Source: Butyricimonas faecihominis (GTDB lineage: Bacteria; Bacteroidota; Bacteroidia; Bacteroidales; Marinifilaceae). From it: a DNA stretch of 64,000 bases. Within the stretch, counting starts at the first letter, position 1. Each line of letters begins with the position of its first letter. The stretch covers positions 1,989,880 to 2,053,879 of the forward strand of contig NZ_AP028155.1 of assembly GCF_033096445.1 (NCBI RefSeq). Direction: 5' to 3'. Made by a program: the position numbers and the translations under genes. Shown here in pieces: positions 53,461 to 61,796 of this stretch. A model generated the notes under the pieces. The model saw nothing but the letters and a program-made list of their open reading frames with translations, did no database searches and was not told the DNA's origin.

Positions 53461-54438
53461 TTAATCCAGTTTCACCAATTCATACTTCTGACTTCCCAAA
53501 CCGATCTTTTCACCATATTCCAACGTGTGCATTCCATTACGGGAATCAATACGTTCGATCAGATGAATCTTTCCATGATCTTCGGAAGCCCGAACCAAAT
53601 CCGTGCAGGCCTTGTCCAAAGCAATCGGATCAAGAGAAGCCAGAATACCGATGTCTCCCATCTTGGGATCTTCCGGGGAAGAATCACAATCGCAATCCAC
53701 GGAAAGATTATTCGCCACGCTGATATACAAAATCTTGTCCCCACAATGGTCTACGATTGCCTTTGCGGCCTCGGCCATAGATTCCAGAAAATCATCCTGC
53801 GGGGGCAAATTACCCCACGGGTTGCCTTTCGTTTTCCCGGCTGAATGAATCCAAGCTTTTCCGGCAGAGGATGCAATACCAATGGATATGTTCTTGATAG
53901 CTCCCCCGAAACCACCCATCGCGTGGCCTTTAAAATGTGAAAGAACAATCGTGAAATCATAGTTCAAGTAATGCGAACCGACAAAATCCTCTTTCAAATG
54001 CTTACCCCCCTTCACGGGAAGTGCCACTTCTCCCTCCGCATCCATGATGTCCACCGGAGCAATGGCAGTGAACCCGTGATCTTTAGCCGCTTTCAAATGA
54101 TTTTCGGTATCGGCACGTCCACCCCCGTAAGCCGTGTTACATTCCACGATAGTTCCCTTCACCTTCTGCACCAAATCCTTGATCAAAGCCGGTTGCAGGA
54201 AATTATGCCCACCCGGTTCTCCCGTGGATAATTTCACGGCAACTTTTCCTGTTGCCTCCCGACCTAAAGCTTCGTAAATCTTCACCAAATTCTCCGGGGA
54301 AATCTCCTTGAACATATACACTTTCGGTACATTGGTATTTCCATCGGATTTCTGTTCTTGCGCGTTAGCGCAATTCATCCCTGTCACGGTTGACAGCACG
54401 GAGAACAAAATCATACAAATATTCCTTCTCATTTTCAT
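53461..54438 (-). CDS. exported DUF362-domain protein
   Basis: The 325-residue product has a signal peptide (MKMRRNICMILFSVLSTVTG, ending near CANAQ) and a DUF362 domain (about 40-315): VAVKLSTGEPGGHNFLQPAL, VECNTAYGGGRADTENH, DFTIVLSHFKGHAMGGFGGAIKNISIG, and DCDCDSSPEDPKMGDIGILASLDPIALDKACTDLV. In other bacteria DUF362 proteins often carry ferredoxin clusters; this one has no CxxCxxC motif, only CDCD. The function of the family is not established. It is the fifth gene of the operon, 14 bases before the S component. Confidence 0.88.
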   Translation of the reverse strand: MKMRRNICMILFSVLSTVTGMNCANAQEQKSDGNTNVPKVYMFKEISPENLVKIYEALGREATGKVAVKLSTGEPGGHNFLQPALIKDLVQKVKGTIVECNTAYGGGRADTENHLKAAKDHGFTAIAPVDIMDAEGEVALPVKGGKHLKEDFVGSHYLNYDFTIVLSHFKGHAMGGFGGAIKNISIGIASSAGKAWIHSAGKTKGNPWGNLPPQDDFLESMAEAAKAIVDHCGDKILYISVANNLSVDCDCDSSPEDPKMGDIGILASLDPIALDKACTDLVRASEDHGKIHLIERIDSRNGMHTLEYGEKIGLGSQKYELVKLD

Positions 54439-54456
54439 GATATTATGTATTACGAT

Positions 54457-56349
54457 TTAAAATTTTATATTCACTCCCGCCATCACCGTCGCCTTAGGCA
54501 TCGGGAATCCGGCGTTGATCTCGTACCTTTGAGCGAGTAGATTCTCTCCCTTCACCCAAACATCAAACCCATCCAGTACACGGAAAGACCCACGTACATT
54601 CCATAACAGGAAATCCTCGGTTTCCTCCGGATCAAGTTCTTTATACAACCCGGCCACGTATTGCAATCCGGTTGACACATTCCAACGTCCCTTTGAAAAA
54701 GCCGTTCCTACATAAAGTTTATGCTCCGGAGAGGCTAACACGGGATTATCCATGTGCAAATAACTATAATTCGCATCCACGGACCAAGCGGGAACAATCC
54801 GGTAAGCCACCTGAGCCTCCACACCGGCATTCTCAATCTTTCCCGTGTTCACGTTCAAGGGACGCCCGTCTATCGGCATACGCATAATCAGGTTCTCCCC
54901 ATCAATATAGAAAACATTCACACCGTATGACAATCGCCCATCCAGCAACCGCTGTGCAAATGAAAGTTCGTAACTCCATAACCTCTCCGGTTTCAGATCC
55001 GGGTTAGCCGGACGGAACATATACATTTCACGAATCGTCGGGTAACGGAATCCCTTGCTTGCCATCAACTTCACCTCGCTGTTTTCCGGCAAATGGAAAG
55101 AAAACCCGACCTGCGGAACCCACTCTGTCCCCACTTGCGAATGATGGTCGACACGGAGTCCCACGTCAAAAGTAAGCCAATCTCCCAAATTCTGCCGGAA
55201 ATCAATATATCCTGCCACGTCATCCTGTGTTTTATCCGCTTGGGTATCTCGTTCTCCCGCTAATGTCTTGTTCCAAGCCTCTCCCCCGAAATGGAAATAA
55301 TCAAATCCCACGGTCAGGCGATTCCCCTCGAAAAGCTGTACACTCTGGTACCAAGAGACACCCAACATCTGGTCCCGTGAATGAAACCGATAATCAAGAG
55401 GATCACCCCCTAAATGATAACCATCATTAATCCAATGTTTCCCCCAGTTATAAAAGAAACTCAACGTTCCCGACGTTTTCGCATAATGATTAGCCAAGGC
55501 AAAAGACGTCATTCCTCGTGTAATTCGCTGGTCGTTATCAAGTAATGGATTGGAAATTTCTCCCGGATTCGAAGCATCAAAATGAGTCAGATTCACATCG
55601 GCCCAAACATTCCACGCATCCGAAATCTCGTACCCGAATTTGGCATAACCGCCATATTGCTCGAACTCCATATCTTTCCGGTGGCCGTCCGTACGATTAT
55701 AGGAACCACTGACAATACTTGTGAACCGCCCCTTCCGAATACGATTGGTAACCTCCGATTGCAACGTGTTATACGAACCGTACCTCACGTTTGCATGTGT
55801 CCGGATTCCATCCTGTTGCATCTTCCTGGTTACAATATTGATCACTCCCCCCATCGCATTCGACCCGTATAACACAGACGCCGGACCCCGCAGCACTTCT
55901 ACACGTTCCGCCAGCAAAGACTGGTAAGCATCGGAAATCGGGTGTCCCATCAGTCCCATGTATTGCGGGTGTCCGTCAATTAACACGAGCATCCCTGTTG
56001 TCGGTAATCCCTCCTGTGGCACACCCCCGATTCCCCGTAAACTCATTCCCCCGGCAGCCCCTCCGGATACCCCATATCCCATCAGCCCTCTGGAAGTCGT
56101 GAAAAGTCCCGGTATATACTCGGTCAAAAGAGGCAATAACGAGGGATCGTTACGATGTTCGATCTGTTCCCGGTTCACCACGGAAACCGTCATCGGCAAA
56201 TGCCGCACGTCCGTCTCGTTTCGTGTTCCGGTAACAACAACCTCTTCTATGGTCACTTTTTTCTGCACCGATAAGCTATCAGGCACTTCCTCAGCCCGCA
56301 AGGAAACGAGCCCACCCAAAAATAGCACGGTAAATAGTATCTTTTTCAT
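54457..56349 (-). CDS. TonB-dependent outer-membrane receptor (BtuB/CirA-like) of the Fe-S/Tat operon
   Basis: The 630-residue product has a signal peptide (about 1-20), a TonB box region (VTIEEVVVTGTRNETDVRHLP) and a plug (about 40-170, TTGMLVLIDGHPQY, AERVEVLRGPASVLYGSNAMGGVINIVTRK). Its barrel has GFRYPTIREMYMFRPANPDLKPERLWSYE and ends VMAGVNIKF. It has neither a CarboxypepD_reg nor an STN domain, unlike the SusC genes. It resembles receptors for siderophore, heme or cobalamin. Its position inside a Fe-S/Tat operon favours iron or another metal cofactor, by inference. Confidence 0.92.
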   Translation of the reverse strand: MKKILFTVLFLGGLVSLRAEEVPDSLSVQKKVTIEEVVVTGTRNETDVRHLPMTVSVVNREQIEHRNDPSLLPLLTEYIPGLFTTSRGLMGYGVSGGAAGGMSLRGIGGVPQEGLPTTGMLVLIDGHPQYMGLMGHPISDAYQSLLAERVEVLRGPASVLYGSNAMGGVINIVTRKMQQDGIRTHANVRYGSYNTLQSEVTNRIRKGRFTSIVSGSYNRTDGHRKDMEFEQYGGYAKFGYEISDAWNVWADVNLTHFDASNPGEISNPLLDNDQRITRGMTSFALANHYAKTSGTLSFFYNWGKHWINDGYHLGGDPLDYRFHSRDQMLGVSWYQSVQLFEGNRLTVGFDYFHFGGEAWNKTLAGERDTQADKTQDDVAGYIDFRQNLGDWLTFDVGLRVDHHSQVGTEWVPQVGFSFHLPENSEVKLMASKGFRYPTIREMYMFRPANPDLKPERLWSYELSFAQRLLDGRLSYGVNVFYIDGENLIMRMPIDGRPLNVNTGKIENAGVEAQVAYRIVPAWSVDANYSYLHMDNPVLASPEHKLYVGTAFSKGRWNVSTGLQYVAGLYKELDPEETEDFLLWNVRGSFRVLDGFDVWVKGENLLAQRYEINAGFPMPKATVMAGVNIKF

Positions 56350-56355
56350 CCTGCA

Positions 56356-56802
56356 TTATTTTGTCACGTTATTCATCGTATGTATAAATCCCTCTATCTG
56401 TTGCAGACACTCTTCTGCCGTGTGCATCCGGAAACAGCGAGTCTCCAACGGACACCAGCCTGTTCGGGTACGATTAATGATATGAGGCACCTCCGACAAG
56501 CAATCCACCTTAATCCCGGACCGTTCCAAAAGCTCTCTGGCCGGGCTACTGATAACCCGAGCAAACACCTCATCCACGCCCCCCAAAGCCATCAAGGCGG
56601 CAGCAGCCTTGCCAATCACTTTATCCGCGATAAACGCACCCCGAAGAAAATCCGGTTCCGTCTTCAACAACCGGTATAAATCCTGTACACCCCGCTCCCA
56701 GAACAACCGGGTCTCTCCCCCGTTATAAATCACGCAGGAACATTGTTCTGCATCCAAGCGCTCAATCAACACCTTTCGATCCGTTTCAACCATCATGCTC
56801 AT
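56356..56802 (-). CDS. DUF1893 domain protein
   Basis: The 148-residue cytosolic protein has LIERLDAEQCSCVIYNGGETRLFWERGVQDLYRLL at about 12-45, GAFIADKVIGKAAAALMALGGVDEVFA at about 55-82, and SSPARELLERSGIKVDCLSEVPHIINRTRTGWCPLE at about 85-122. This is the DUF1893 fold (deaminase-like superfamily) with several Cys residues (C20, C22, C115-C126). Function unknown. It overlaps no neighbour but is tightly packed, with 9 bases before the reductase and 6 after, so it is co-expressed. Confidence 0.87.
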   Translation of the reverse strand: MSMMVETDRKVLIERLDAEQCSCVIYNGGETRLFWERGVQDLYRLLKTEPDFLRGAFIADKVIGKAAAALMALGGVDEVFARVISSPARELLERSGIKVDCLSEVPHIINRTRTGWCPLETRCFRMHTAEECLQQIEGFIHTMNNVTK

Positions 56803-56811
56803 TTCCTCAAC

Positions 56812-58230
56812 TTAAAATACCCGTTCCTGTTTCAAATCCTCCACGAAATGATCAATTCGTTGCATCTCTTTCGGGATGTTAATTCCCTGCGGACAATGAT
56901 GTACGCACTGGTCACAACCGATGCAATGACTGGCTTGTCGCAACCGGGGAACCGAACGGTCATACCCGATAAGGAATGCCCGCCGGGCCTTACGGTAATT
57001 CTCATCCTGTGACGAGGCAGGCACGTTACCCTCGTTAATACACTTGTTATAGTGCAGTAACACAGCCGGAATATCCAAACCATAAAGACAAGGCATACAA
57101 TATTTACAATCATTACAAGGAATGGTCGGGTATCGCAACATCAGTTGTGCCGTTTCCTCCAAAAATACCTTATCATCATCTGTCAACGGATCCAGCGGTG
57201 AGAATGTACGCAAGTTATCCTCCAAATGCTCCATGTAAGTCATCCCGCTCAAAACAGTCAATACCCCGGGAAACGAACCCGCAAAACGGAACGCCCACGA
57301 GGCCACGCTAGATTCGGGCTTACGCAATTTCAACGTGTTCGCCACATGAGTCGGCACATTCGAAAGACGGCCACCTAACAGGGGTTCCATGATAATAGCC
57401 GGAATGTTCAACTTTTGTAATTCCCCGTAAAGGTACTCGGCATCTGTATTCCGGGTATTCACCTCCTTCGCGTGTTTCCAGTCCACGTAATTCAACTGGA
57501 TCTGCACGAAATCCCATTTTACCCGATCATGTATCGAGAGCAAGTAATCAAAAACTTTTATATCCCCGTGGTAAGAGAATCCCAAGTTACGAATCCGCCC
57601 TGCCTCACGCTCTTCAAGCAGGAAATCCAACACACCGTTATTCACGTAACGCTCCTCGTACTCCTTCATTCCGTTCCCCATCCCGACCCCGTGAAGTAAC
57701 AAATAGTCGATGTAATCCACCTGCAATTCTTTAAACGAATTGCGGTACATCGCGATAGAAGCCTCACGACTCCAAGTCGAAGGAGCGAAATTAGACAACT
57801 TAGTAGCAATAAAATACGTGTTGCGCGGATAACGTTTAAGGGCAATACCCGTGGCACGCTCGGAACGCCCCATACAATAAGCGGGAGACGTGTCGAAATA
57901 ATTAACACCATGTGCGATAGCCGTATCCACCAACCGATTAATCGTCTCCTGATCCAAATCTGCATCAGGATTCCGTCCTGCCCCACCACTCGTATCCGGC
58001 CAGCGCATACAACCATATCCCAGCAAGGAGACTTTATCGCCCGTCCTTGGATGCGTCCGGTAAGTCATTTGATCTGTCGGGATTTCCCCTTGTGCCGAAC
58101 GATTACCCGACACGATATTATTTCTCGAATTACAACCCGCCAAACCGATCGTCGATGCAGCCGCACCAACCCCTAATCGCTTTAAAAATTCCCGGCGGTT
58201 TATCTCTTCTTTCCTATCTTTCTTTTCCAT
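56812..58230 (-). CDS. Tat-exported aldo/keto reductase lipoprotein with C-terminal ferredoxin domain
   Basis: The ATG at 58230 gives MEKKDRKEEINRREFLKRLG, with twin-arginine motif RREFLK (Arg12-Arg13), a hydrophobic segment and lipobox LAGC (Cys33); longer starts overlap the previous gene. An aldo/keto reductase TIM barrel follows (about 70-350: FDTSPAYCMGRSE, YFIATKL, DYLLLHG with catalytic Asp, Tyr, Lys, His). Then come CNDCKYCMPCLYG and CIGCDQCVHHCPQGINIP, ferredoxin-like cysteine clusters. Combining a Tat signal with folded cofactors explains why Tat genes are in the same operon. The substrate is unknown. It would sit in the envelope facing the periplasm. Confidence 0.9.
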   Translation of the reverse strand: MEKKDRKEEINRREFLKRLGVGAAASTIGLAGCNSRNNIVSGNRSAQGEIPTDQMTYRTHPRTGDKVSLLGYGCMRWPDTSGGAGRNPDADLDQETINRLVDTAIAHGVNYFDTSPAYCMGRSERATGIALKRYPRNTYFIATKLSNFAPSTWSREASIAMYRNSFKELQVDYIDYLLLHGVGMGNGMKEYEERYVNNGVLDFLLEEREAGRIRNLGFSYHGDIKVFDYLLSIHDRVKWDFVQIQLNYVDWKHAKEVNTRNTDAEYLYGELQKLNIPAIIMEPLLGGRLSNVPTHVANTLKLRKPESSVASWAFRFAGSFPGVLTVLSGMTYMEHLEDNLRTFSPLDPLTDDDKVFLEETAQLMLRYPTIPCNDCKYCMPCLYGLDIPAVLLHYNKCINEGNVPASSQDENYRKARRAFLIGYDRSVPRLRQASHCIGCDQCVHHCPQGINIPKEMQRIDHFVEDLKQERVF

Positions 58231-58243
58231 GTACTCGTAATTT

Positions 58244-59737
58244 TTAGATCGTTCTGTGCTGTTCATGTCCTTCCACGTAAATGGCACTGAATGGACGTGC
58301 CGGACAAAGATTCTCGCAAGCCCCGCAACCGATACAACGTTCCACATTCACAACCGGAATCTTCAAAGAATCCGCATCATCTGCATCGGAAGGAACCATC
58401 GTAATCGCTCCCGTCGGACAATGCCGGGCACAGTTGCCACACGCCACCTTATCCCGAAGTGGTACGCAATTCTTCTCTACCCACACGGCATGACCAATCT
58501 GTGTGGCCGACTTATCCGCCGGGGTAAGTTTCAAGATTGCTCCTGCCGGACATACCTCCGAACATTTCGTACATTCCGGTCGGCAATACCCTCTCTCGTA
58601 TGACATCTCCGGTTGCATAAGCGTTTCCAACTTGGTAGAGGGACGTAACACCTGATTCGGACATACCGAAACACAAAGCTGACAACCGGTACAATGTGTC
58701 CGCATATTACGTAGCCCTTTGGCTCCCGGTGGAACAAGCGGTGTCATCCGGGCAGGGACTTTCTTATCGAGAATAACAGCCAAACCGCCATCCACCTTTT
58801 TCTCCTGCGCCTTGACAGCCGAAGAAACAAGAACCAGTCCCATCCCGGTCAAGAAACTACGACGAGCATTATTTGTATTTCCCGTTTCGGAAGTTTCTTT
58901 TATCTCTTTTTTCCCAAACCGATATTTATAACTGATCGCACCATGCTTACAGGAATCAATACAATCCATACAAGTCACACAACGACTATAATCAATCCGA
59001 TGATCCTTGTAATTAATGCAAGCCGCCTTGCATTTACGGGAACATAAACTACAATTTGTACATTTCTCCGCATCAATCTCCGGACGAAACAAGGAATACC
59101 GGGAGAAGAATCCCAACACCGTACCTATCGGACAGATCGTGTTGCAATAGGTTCGACCATTTCGCCATGCCAGTACGACTAACACGACAAACGTGCCCGC
59201 CGCAATAATAAACGTCGGCAAACTCTTCAGCCATACCGAGGTCTCGTAAAAAGCGTAGCTATCACTCCTTTCGGCAAAATAAGCCAACACGTTATTTCCC
59301 CACTGGTACACGGGAGCGAAAAGATTCGAAACGATTCGCCCGTAAGAACTATACGGAGCCAACAATGCCACCACCGAACCAATTCCGGCAATCATGGCAA
59401 TAATAAACACTCCCAACACCCCGTACCGTAACCACGAAACCGCAGGAGAATACGAAAAACGATATTTCTTTTTCTTTCGCCGTCCGCTAAACCAAGACAC
59501 TACATCCTGAAACACACCCAACGGACAAATCACCGAACAATACACCCGTCCGAACACGAGCGTCAATACCACCCATAAAAGAATGACCCCGACATTCAAG
59601 GCCAGCACGGCCGGCAGGAACTGTATCTTCGCCAGCCATCCGAACCACCCGTGTAATGTTCCCGTGAAATCGAGAAACAACAAGGTGATCAAGATAAAAA
59701 ACACAAGGGCTACTATTAATCTGATTCTGCGTAGCAT
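58244..59737 (-). CDS. NapH/NapG-like fused polyferredoxin membrane protein with internal Tat motif
   Basis: The 497-residue product has an N-terminal NapH-like half of four helices with CSVICP (Cys67/71) and CNTICP (Cys198/202). Two cytoplasmic [4Fe-4S] motifs follow (CTNCSLCSRKC at 226, CVTCMDCIDSC at 253). After a charged linker a second signal lies inside the protein: ARRSFLTGMGLVLVSSAVKA (Arg292-Arg293). Four more clusters follow (349, 385, 433, 468). The last half resembles NapG and would be outside the inner membrane. It is the first gene of the eight-gene operon, and a -7 box is at 59767-59774. It probably passes electrons from menaquinone to the exported reductase, by inference. Confidence 0.9.
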   Translation of the reverse strand: MLRRIRLIVALVFFILITLLFLDFTGTLHGWFGWLAKIQFLPAVLALNVGVILLWVVLTLVFGRVYCSVICPLGVFQDVVSWFSGRRKKKKYRFSYSPAVSWLRYGVLGVFIIAMIAGIGSVVALLAPYSSYGRIVSNLFAPVYQWGNNVLAYFAERSDSYAFYETSVWLKSLPTFIIAAGTFVVLVVLAWRNGRTYCNTICPIGTVLGFFSRYSLFRPEIDAEKCTNCSLCSRKCKAACINYKDHRIDYSRCVTCMDCIDSCKHGAISYKYRFGKKEIKETSETGNTNNARRSFLTGMGLVLVSSAVKAQEKKVDGGLAVILDKKVPARMTPLVPPGAKGLRNMRTHCTGCQLCVSVCPNQVLRPSTKLETLMQPEMSYERGYCRPECTKCSEVCPAGAILKLTPADKSATQIGHAVWVEKNCVPLRDKVACGNCARHCPTGAITMVPSDADDADSLKIPVVNVERCIGCGACENLCPARPFSAIYVEGHEQHRTI

Positions 59738-59766
59738 AAGCTGTTATTTTAGTTATTAAAACATTA

Positions 59767-59774
59767 CAAAATTA
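59767..59774 (-). promoter_or_regulatory. -7 box (TAATTTTG) of the Fe-S/Tat operon
   Basis: The complement is TAATTTTG, 30 bases before the ATG at 59737. This is the only promoter candidate seen for the eight genes. Confidence 0.6.
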
Positions 59775-59891
59775 TGGAATGTTTACACTATAATTTGTAC
59801 ACGAATTACAGATTAAGATACCAAAATTACTGATATAAGCAAGAAAATACATAGATCTACCGATATTGTTTCGGTGAAGACAGGGCATAAA

Positions 59892-59957
59892 GACGTATCA
59901 ACTTCGTATCAAAGACGTATCAAAGACGTTCGTGAACGTCTTTGATACGTCTTTGAT
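59892..59957. repeat. six-unit 11-bp-phased array forming a 24-bp-arm palindrome
   Basis: The 11-mers are GACGTATCAAC, TTCGTATCAAA, GACGTATCAAA, GACGTTCGTGA, ACGTCTTTGAT, ACGTCTTTGAT; the last two are the complement of the earlier direction. As a result 59908-59931 and 59934-59957 are perfect 24-base inverted repeats with a 2-base centre. It lies between the serine hydrolase stop codon and the Fe-S operon promoter. Confidence 0.85.
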
Positions 59958-60007
59958 CTGAAATTGCAATTTATTTGCCCCCGATATACCCTAGCGATTC
60001 AACCTTT

Positions 60008-61156
60008 CTACTTCCTGTTATCCAATATTTTCGTCCCGATATCCATGTAACGATACACATCCCGGGTGGTCTCCCGGATACGTTCCTCGTCCTTTTTATG
60101 CCCCAACCGGACAATTATGGCATTCTTTTCGGGAATAGCAATAATATACTGTCCCAACATTCCCCGGAAATAGGGATTCTGTTGCCCTTTATAGTTCATA
60201 ATCCAAATCTGGAAACCATAATAATCCAAAGAATCCTTCCCCCACTCGTCCTTCAGATACCCCGCCGGACTCATGGCCTCGTTGATATATTCTTCCGAAA
60301 CCAACTGTTTCCCGTTCCAGTTCCCGTGATGCAACATCAAACGGGCAAAACGAGCAATTTCCCTTGCCGTGGTGTGAAAACAGCAGAAAGATTTCTCGTC
60401 CCCGTCCTTTTTATCCAACAACCAATAAGCATCTTGACAGACTTGCATCGGTTTCCATAACTTCTCTTCGGCATAATCACTAATGCTCTTTCCGGTCGCT
60501 TTCTCCACGACAAAAGCCAATATCTGTGTATCCCCGCTCCGGTATGAAAATTGTTTCCCCGGTTCCTCGATCACGTCCAACGTAGTCACTAAATCATAAA
60601 GATCGTTCCCGTAGTAGCCATGTGTAGTTACCGAAAACAGCGACGCGTAAGCCTCATCCCAATTCAACCCGCCACTCATGGTTAACAAATTGCGAATCGT
60701 GATATTTTTCTTTTTTCCCTCGTTAAATTCCGGGATATATTTCCCCACCGGATCGTCCAGACTGGCAATTTTCCCCTCGTCATAAGCAATGCCGACCAAC
60801 AGCCCCACGATACTCTTTGTCGATGAAAATATATTCGATGTCTTCGTGTCATTCCAACCGGAACGATACTCCTCGTACACGATACTATCATTCTGGATCA
60901 CCAGAAAAGAAACCGTACGAAAATCATTCAAGTAAGCATCATCCTCCGGACTCAACTCGTATGTGTTATAATCCTTGGCAATCCCCCACGTCCAGCACGT
61001 GTCGGCCTTCCGCACCGTATGCTTGTCAAACATCGACAAATCATCTATCGACGGGTACCAGTAAAGCAAAGCCTGCCGTGCATAATAAGGCAGACAGAAA
61101 TAAGCAATCCCCAGCACCACCACAACCGTCAAAAGTATCTTATATCTTTTCTTCAT
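60008..61156 (-). CDS. membrane-anchored class C beta-lactamase-like serine hydrolase
   Basis: The ATG at 61156 gives MKKRYKILLTVVVVLGIAYF, an N-terminal membrane anchor; the in-frame ATG at 61183 would add nine residues coded by a heptad repeat. The hydrolase domain has NIFSSTKSIVGLLV with SxxK motif (Ser111, Lys114), TIRNLLTMSGGLNWDE, GKQFSYRSGDTQILAFVVEKATG with the second Tyr, and GHKKDEE near the end. This beta-lactamase/D-peptidase superfamily includes esterases and peptidoglycan peptidases; substrate unknown. It overlaps the YhcH gene by 17 bases. Confidence 0.88.
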   Translation of the reverse strand: MKKRYKILLTVVVVLGIAYFCLPYYARQALLYWYPSIDDLSMFDKHTVRKADTCWTWGIAKDYNTYELSPEDDAYLNDFRTVSFLVIQNDSIVYEEYRSGWNDTKTSNIFSSTKSIVGLLVGIAYDEGKIASLDDPVGKYIPEFNEGKKKNITIRNLLTMSGGLNWDEAYASLFSVTTHGYYGNDLYDLVTTLDVIEEPGKQFSYRSGDTQILAFVVEKATGKSISDYAEEKLWKPMQVCQDAYWLLDKKDGDEKSFCCFHTTAREIARFARLMLHHGNWNGKQLVSEEYINEAMSPAGYLKDEWGKDSLDYYGFQIWIMNYKGQQNPYFRGMLGQYIIAIPEKNAIIVRLGHKKDEERIRETTRDVYRYMDIGTKILDNRK

Positions 61157-61628
61157 TTTCAATTCTCCATTTCCAATTTTCAATTTTCCTGACTTTCGCC
61201 ACCATCTTCCGGATCACCCCTTCCCCGATACAAGGAGCATGAGCATCTTCCGGGAAAAAGATCACGAACTCTCCGGGAGATAACGTGAACACCCGCTCCA
61301 CCGGATCCCGGTAAAAAGTAAAATCACCTGCGCCATCATACGGCGCCCGTTCCTCGCCCAACAGCCTTTTAGCCTTCCAGCCATATCCTTCAGGTGTACT
61401 CAAAGGCATTTGAATATCAATATATTTATCATGCCGTTCGTAAACAGCCTCCTCAATTTTTCGTCCTTTGGCATCTTCAATTTTCAGATAGGCATTATCT
61501 CCGTCAATGTCAATTCGCCCCACGGGCATACTTGCCAAATCATGCGTTTTTATATAGTCAAAGACAACTTTAAAATACGGGTTCAACCCCTCAATTCGTT
61601 CGCTATTAGCCAGTACGTCTACAATCAT
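61140..61628 (-). CDS. YhcH/YjgK/YiaL family protein with repeat-derived tail
   Basis: The 162-residue product has the conserved cupin-like core (KIEEAVYERHDKYIDIQMPLSTPEGYGW, FVIFFPEDAHAPCIGEG, RKMVAKVRKI) of the DUF386 family, named in some genomes as a sugar-anomerase-like protein. The normal C-terminus ends at about RKMVAKVRK. The last residues (IENWKWRIENEEKI) are encoded by the AT-rich heptad array at 61155-61189, so the reading frame runs through it. The -7 box TATCTTTG is at 61655-61662. Co-transcribed with the serine hydrolase. Confidence 0.85.
   Translation of the reverse strand: MIVDVLANSERIEGLNPYFKVVFDYIKTHDLASMPVGRIDIDGDNAYLKIEDAKGRKIEEAVYERHDKYIDIQMPLSTPEGYGWKAKRLLGEERAPYDGAGDFTFYRDPVERVFTLSPGEFVIFFPEDAHAPCIGEGVIRKMVAKVRKIENWKWRIENEEKI
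61155..61189. repeat. five-unit 7-bp-phased array overlapping two genes
   Basis: Heptads are ATTTTCA, ATTCTCC, ATTTCCA, ATTTTCA, ATTTTCC. On the minus strand they encode the YhcH tail and the first residues of the serine hydrolase reading frame. Confidence 0.65.
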
Positions 61629-61654
61629 AATTTTATTTCAATTTTTTTATACAA

Positions 61655-61662
61655 CAAAGATA
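61655..61662 (-). promoter_or_regulatory. -7 box (TATCTTTG) of the YhcH/serine hydrolase operon
   Basis: The complement is TATCTTTG, 26 bases before the ATG at 61628. Confidence 0.65.
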
Positions 61663-61796
61663 ACGAAAATACGTTAACAACAAGAAAACCAAGCAAGAAC
61701 AACGCACATTTTCTTCTAAAAAATGTGTTCATTGCCCGGTTTCCATCATATTCTAGGCCAAACGTTATATTTAGAACTACATAAATTTTAGTCACT

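Noticed and set aside
59892-59957. Invertible promoter bounded by inverted repeats
   Set aside because: The two arms are only two bases apart, leaving nothing to invert, and no recombinase gene is nearby.
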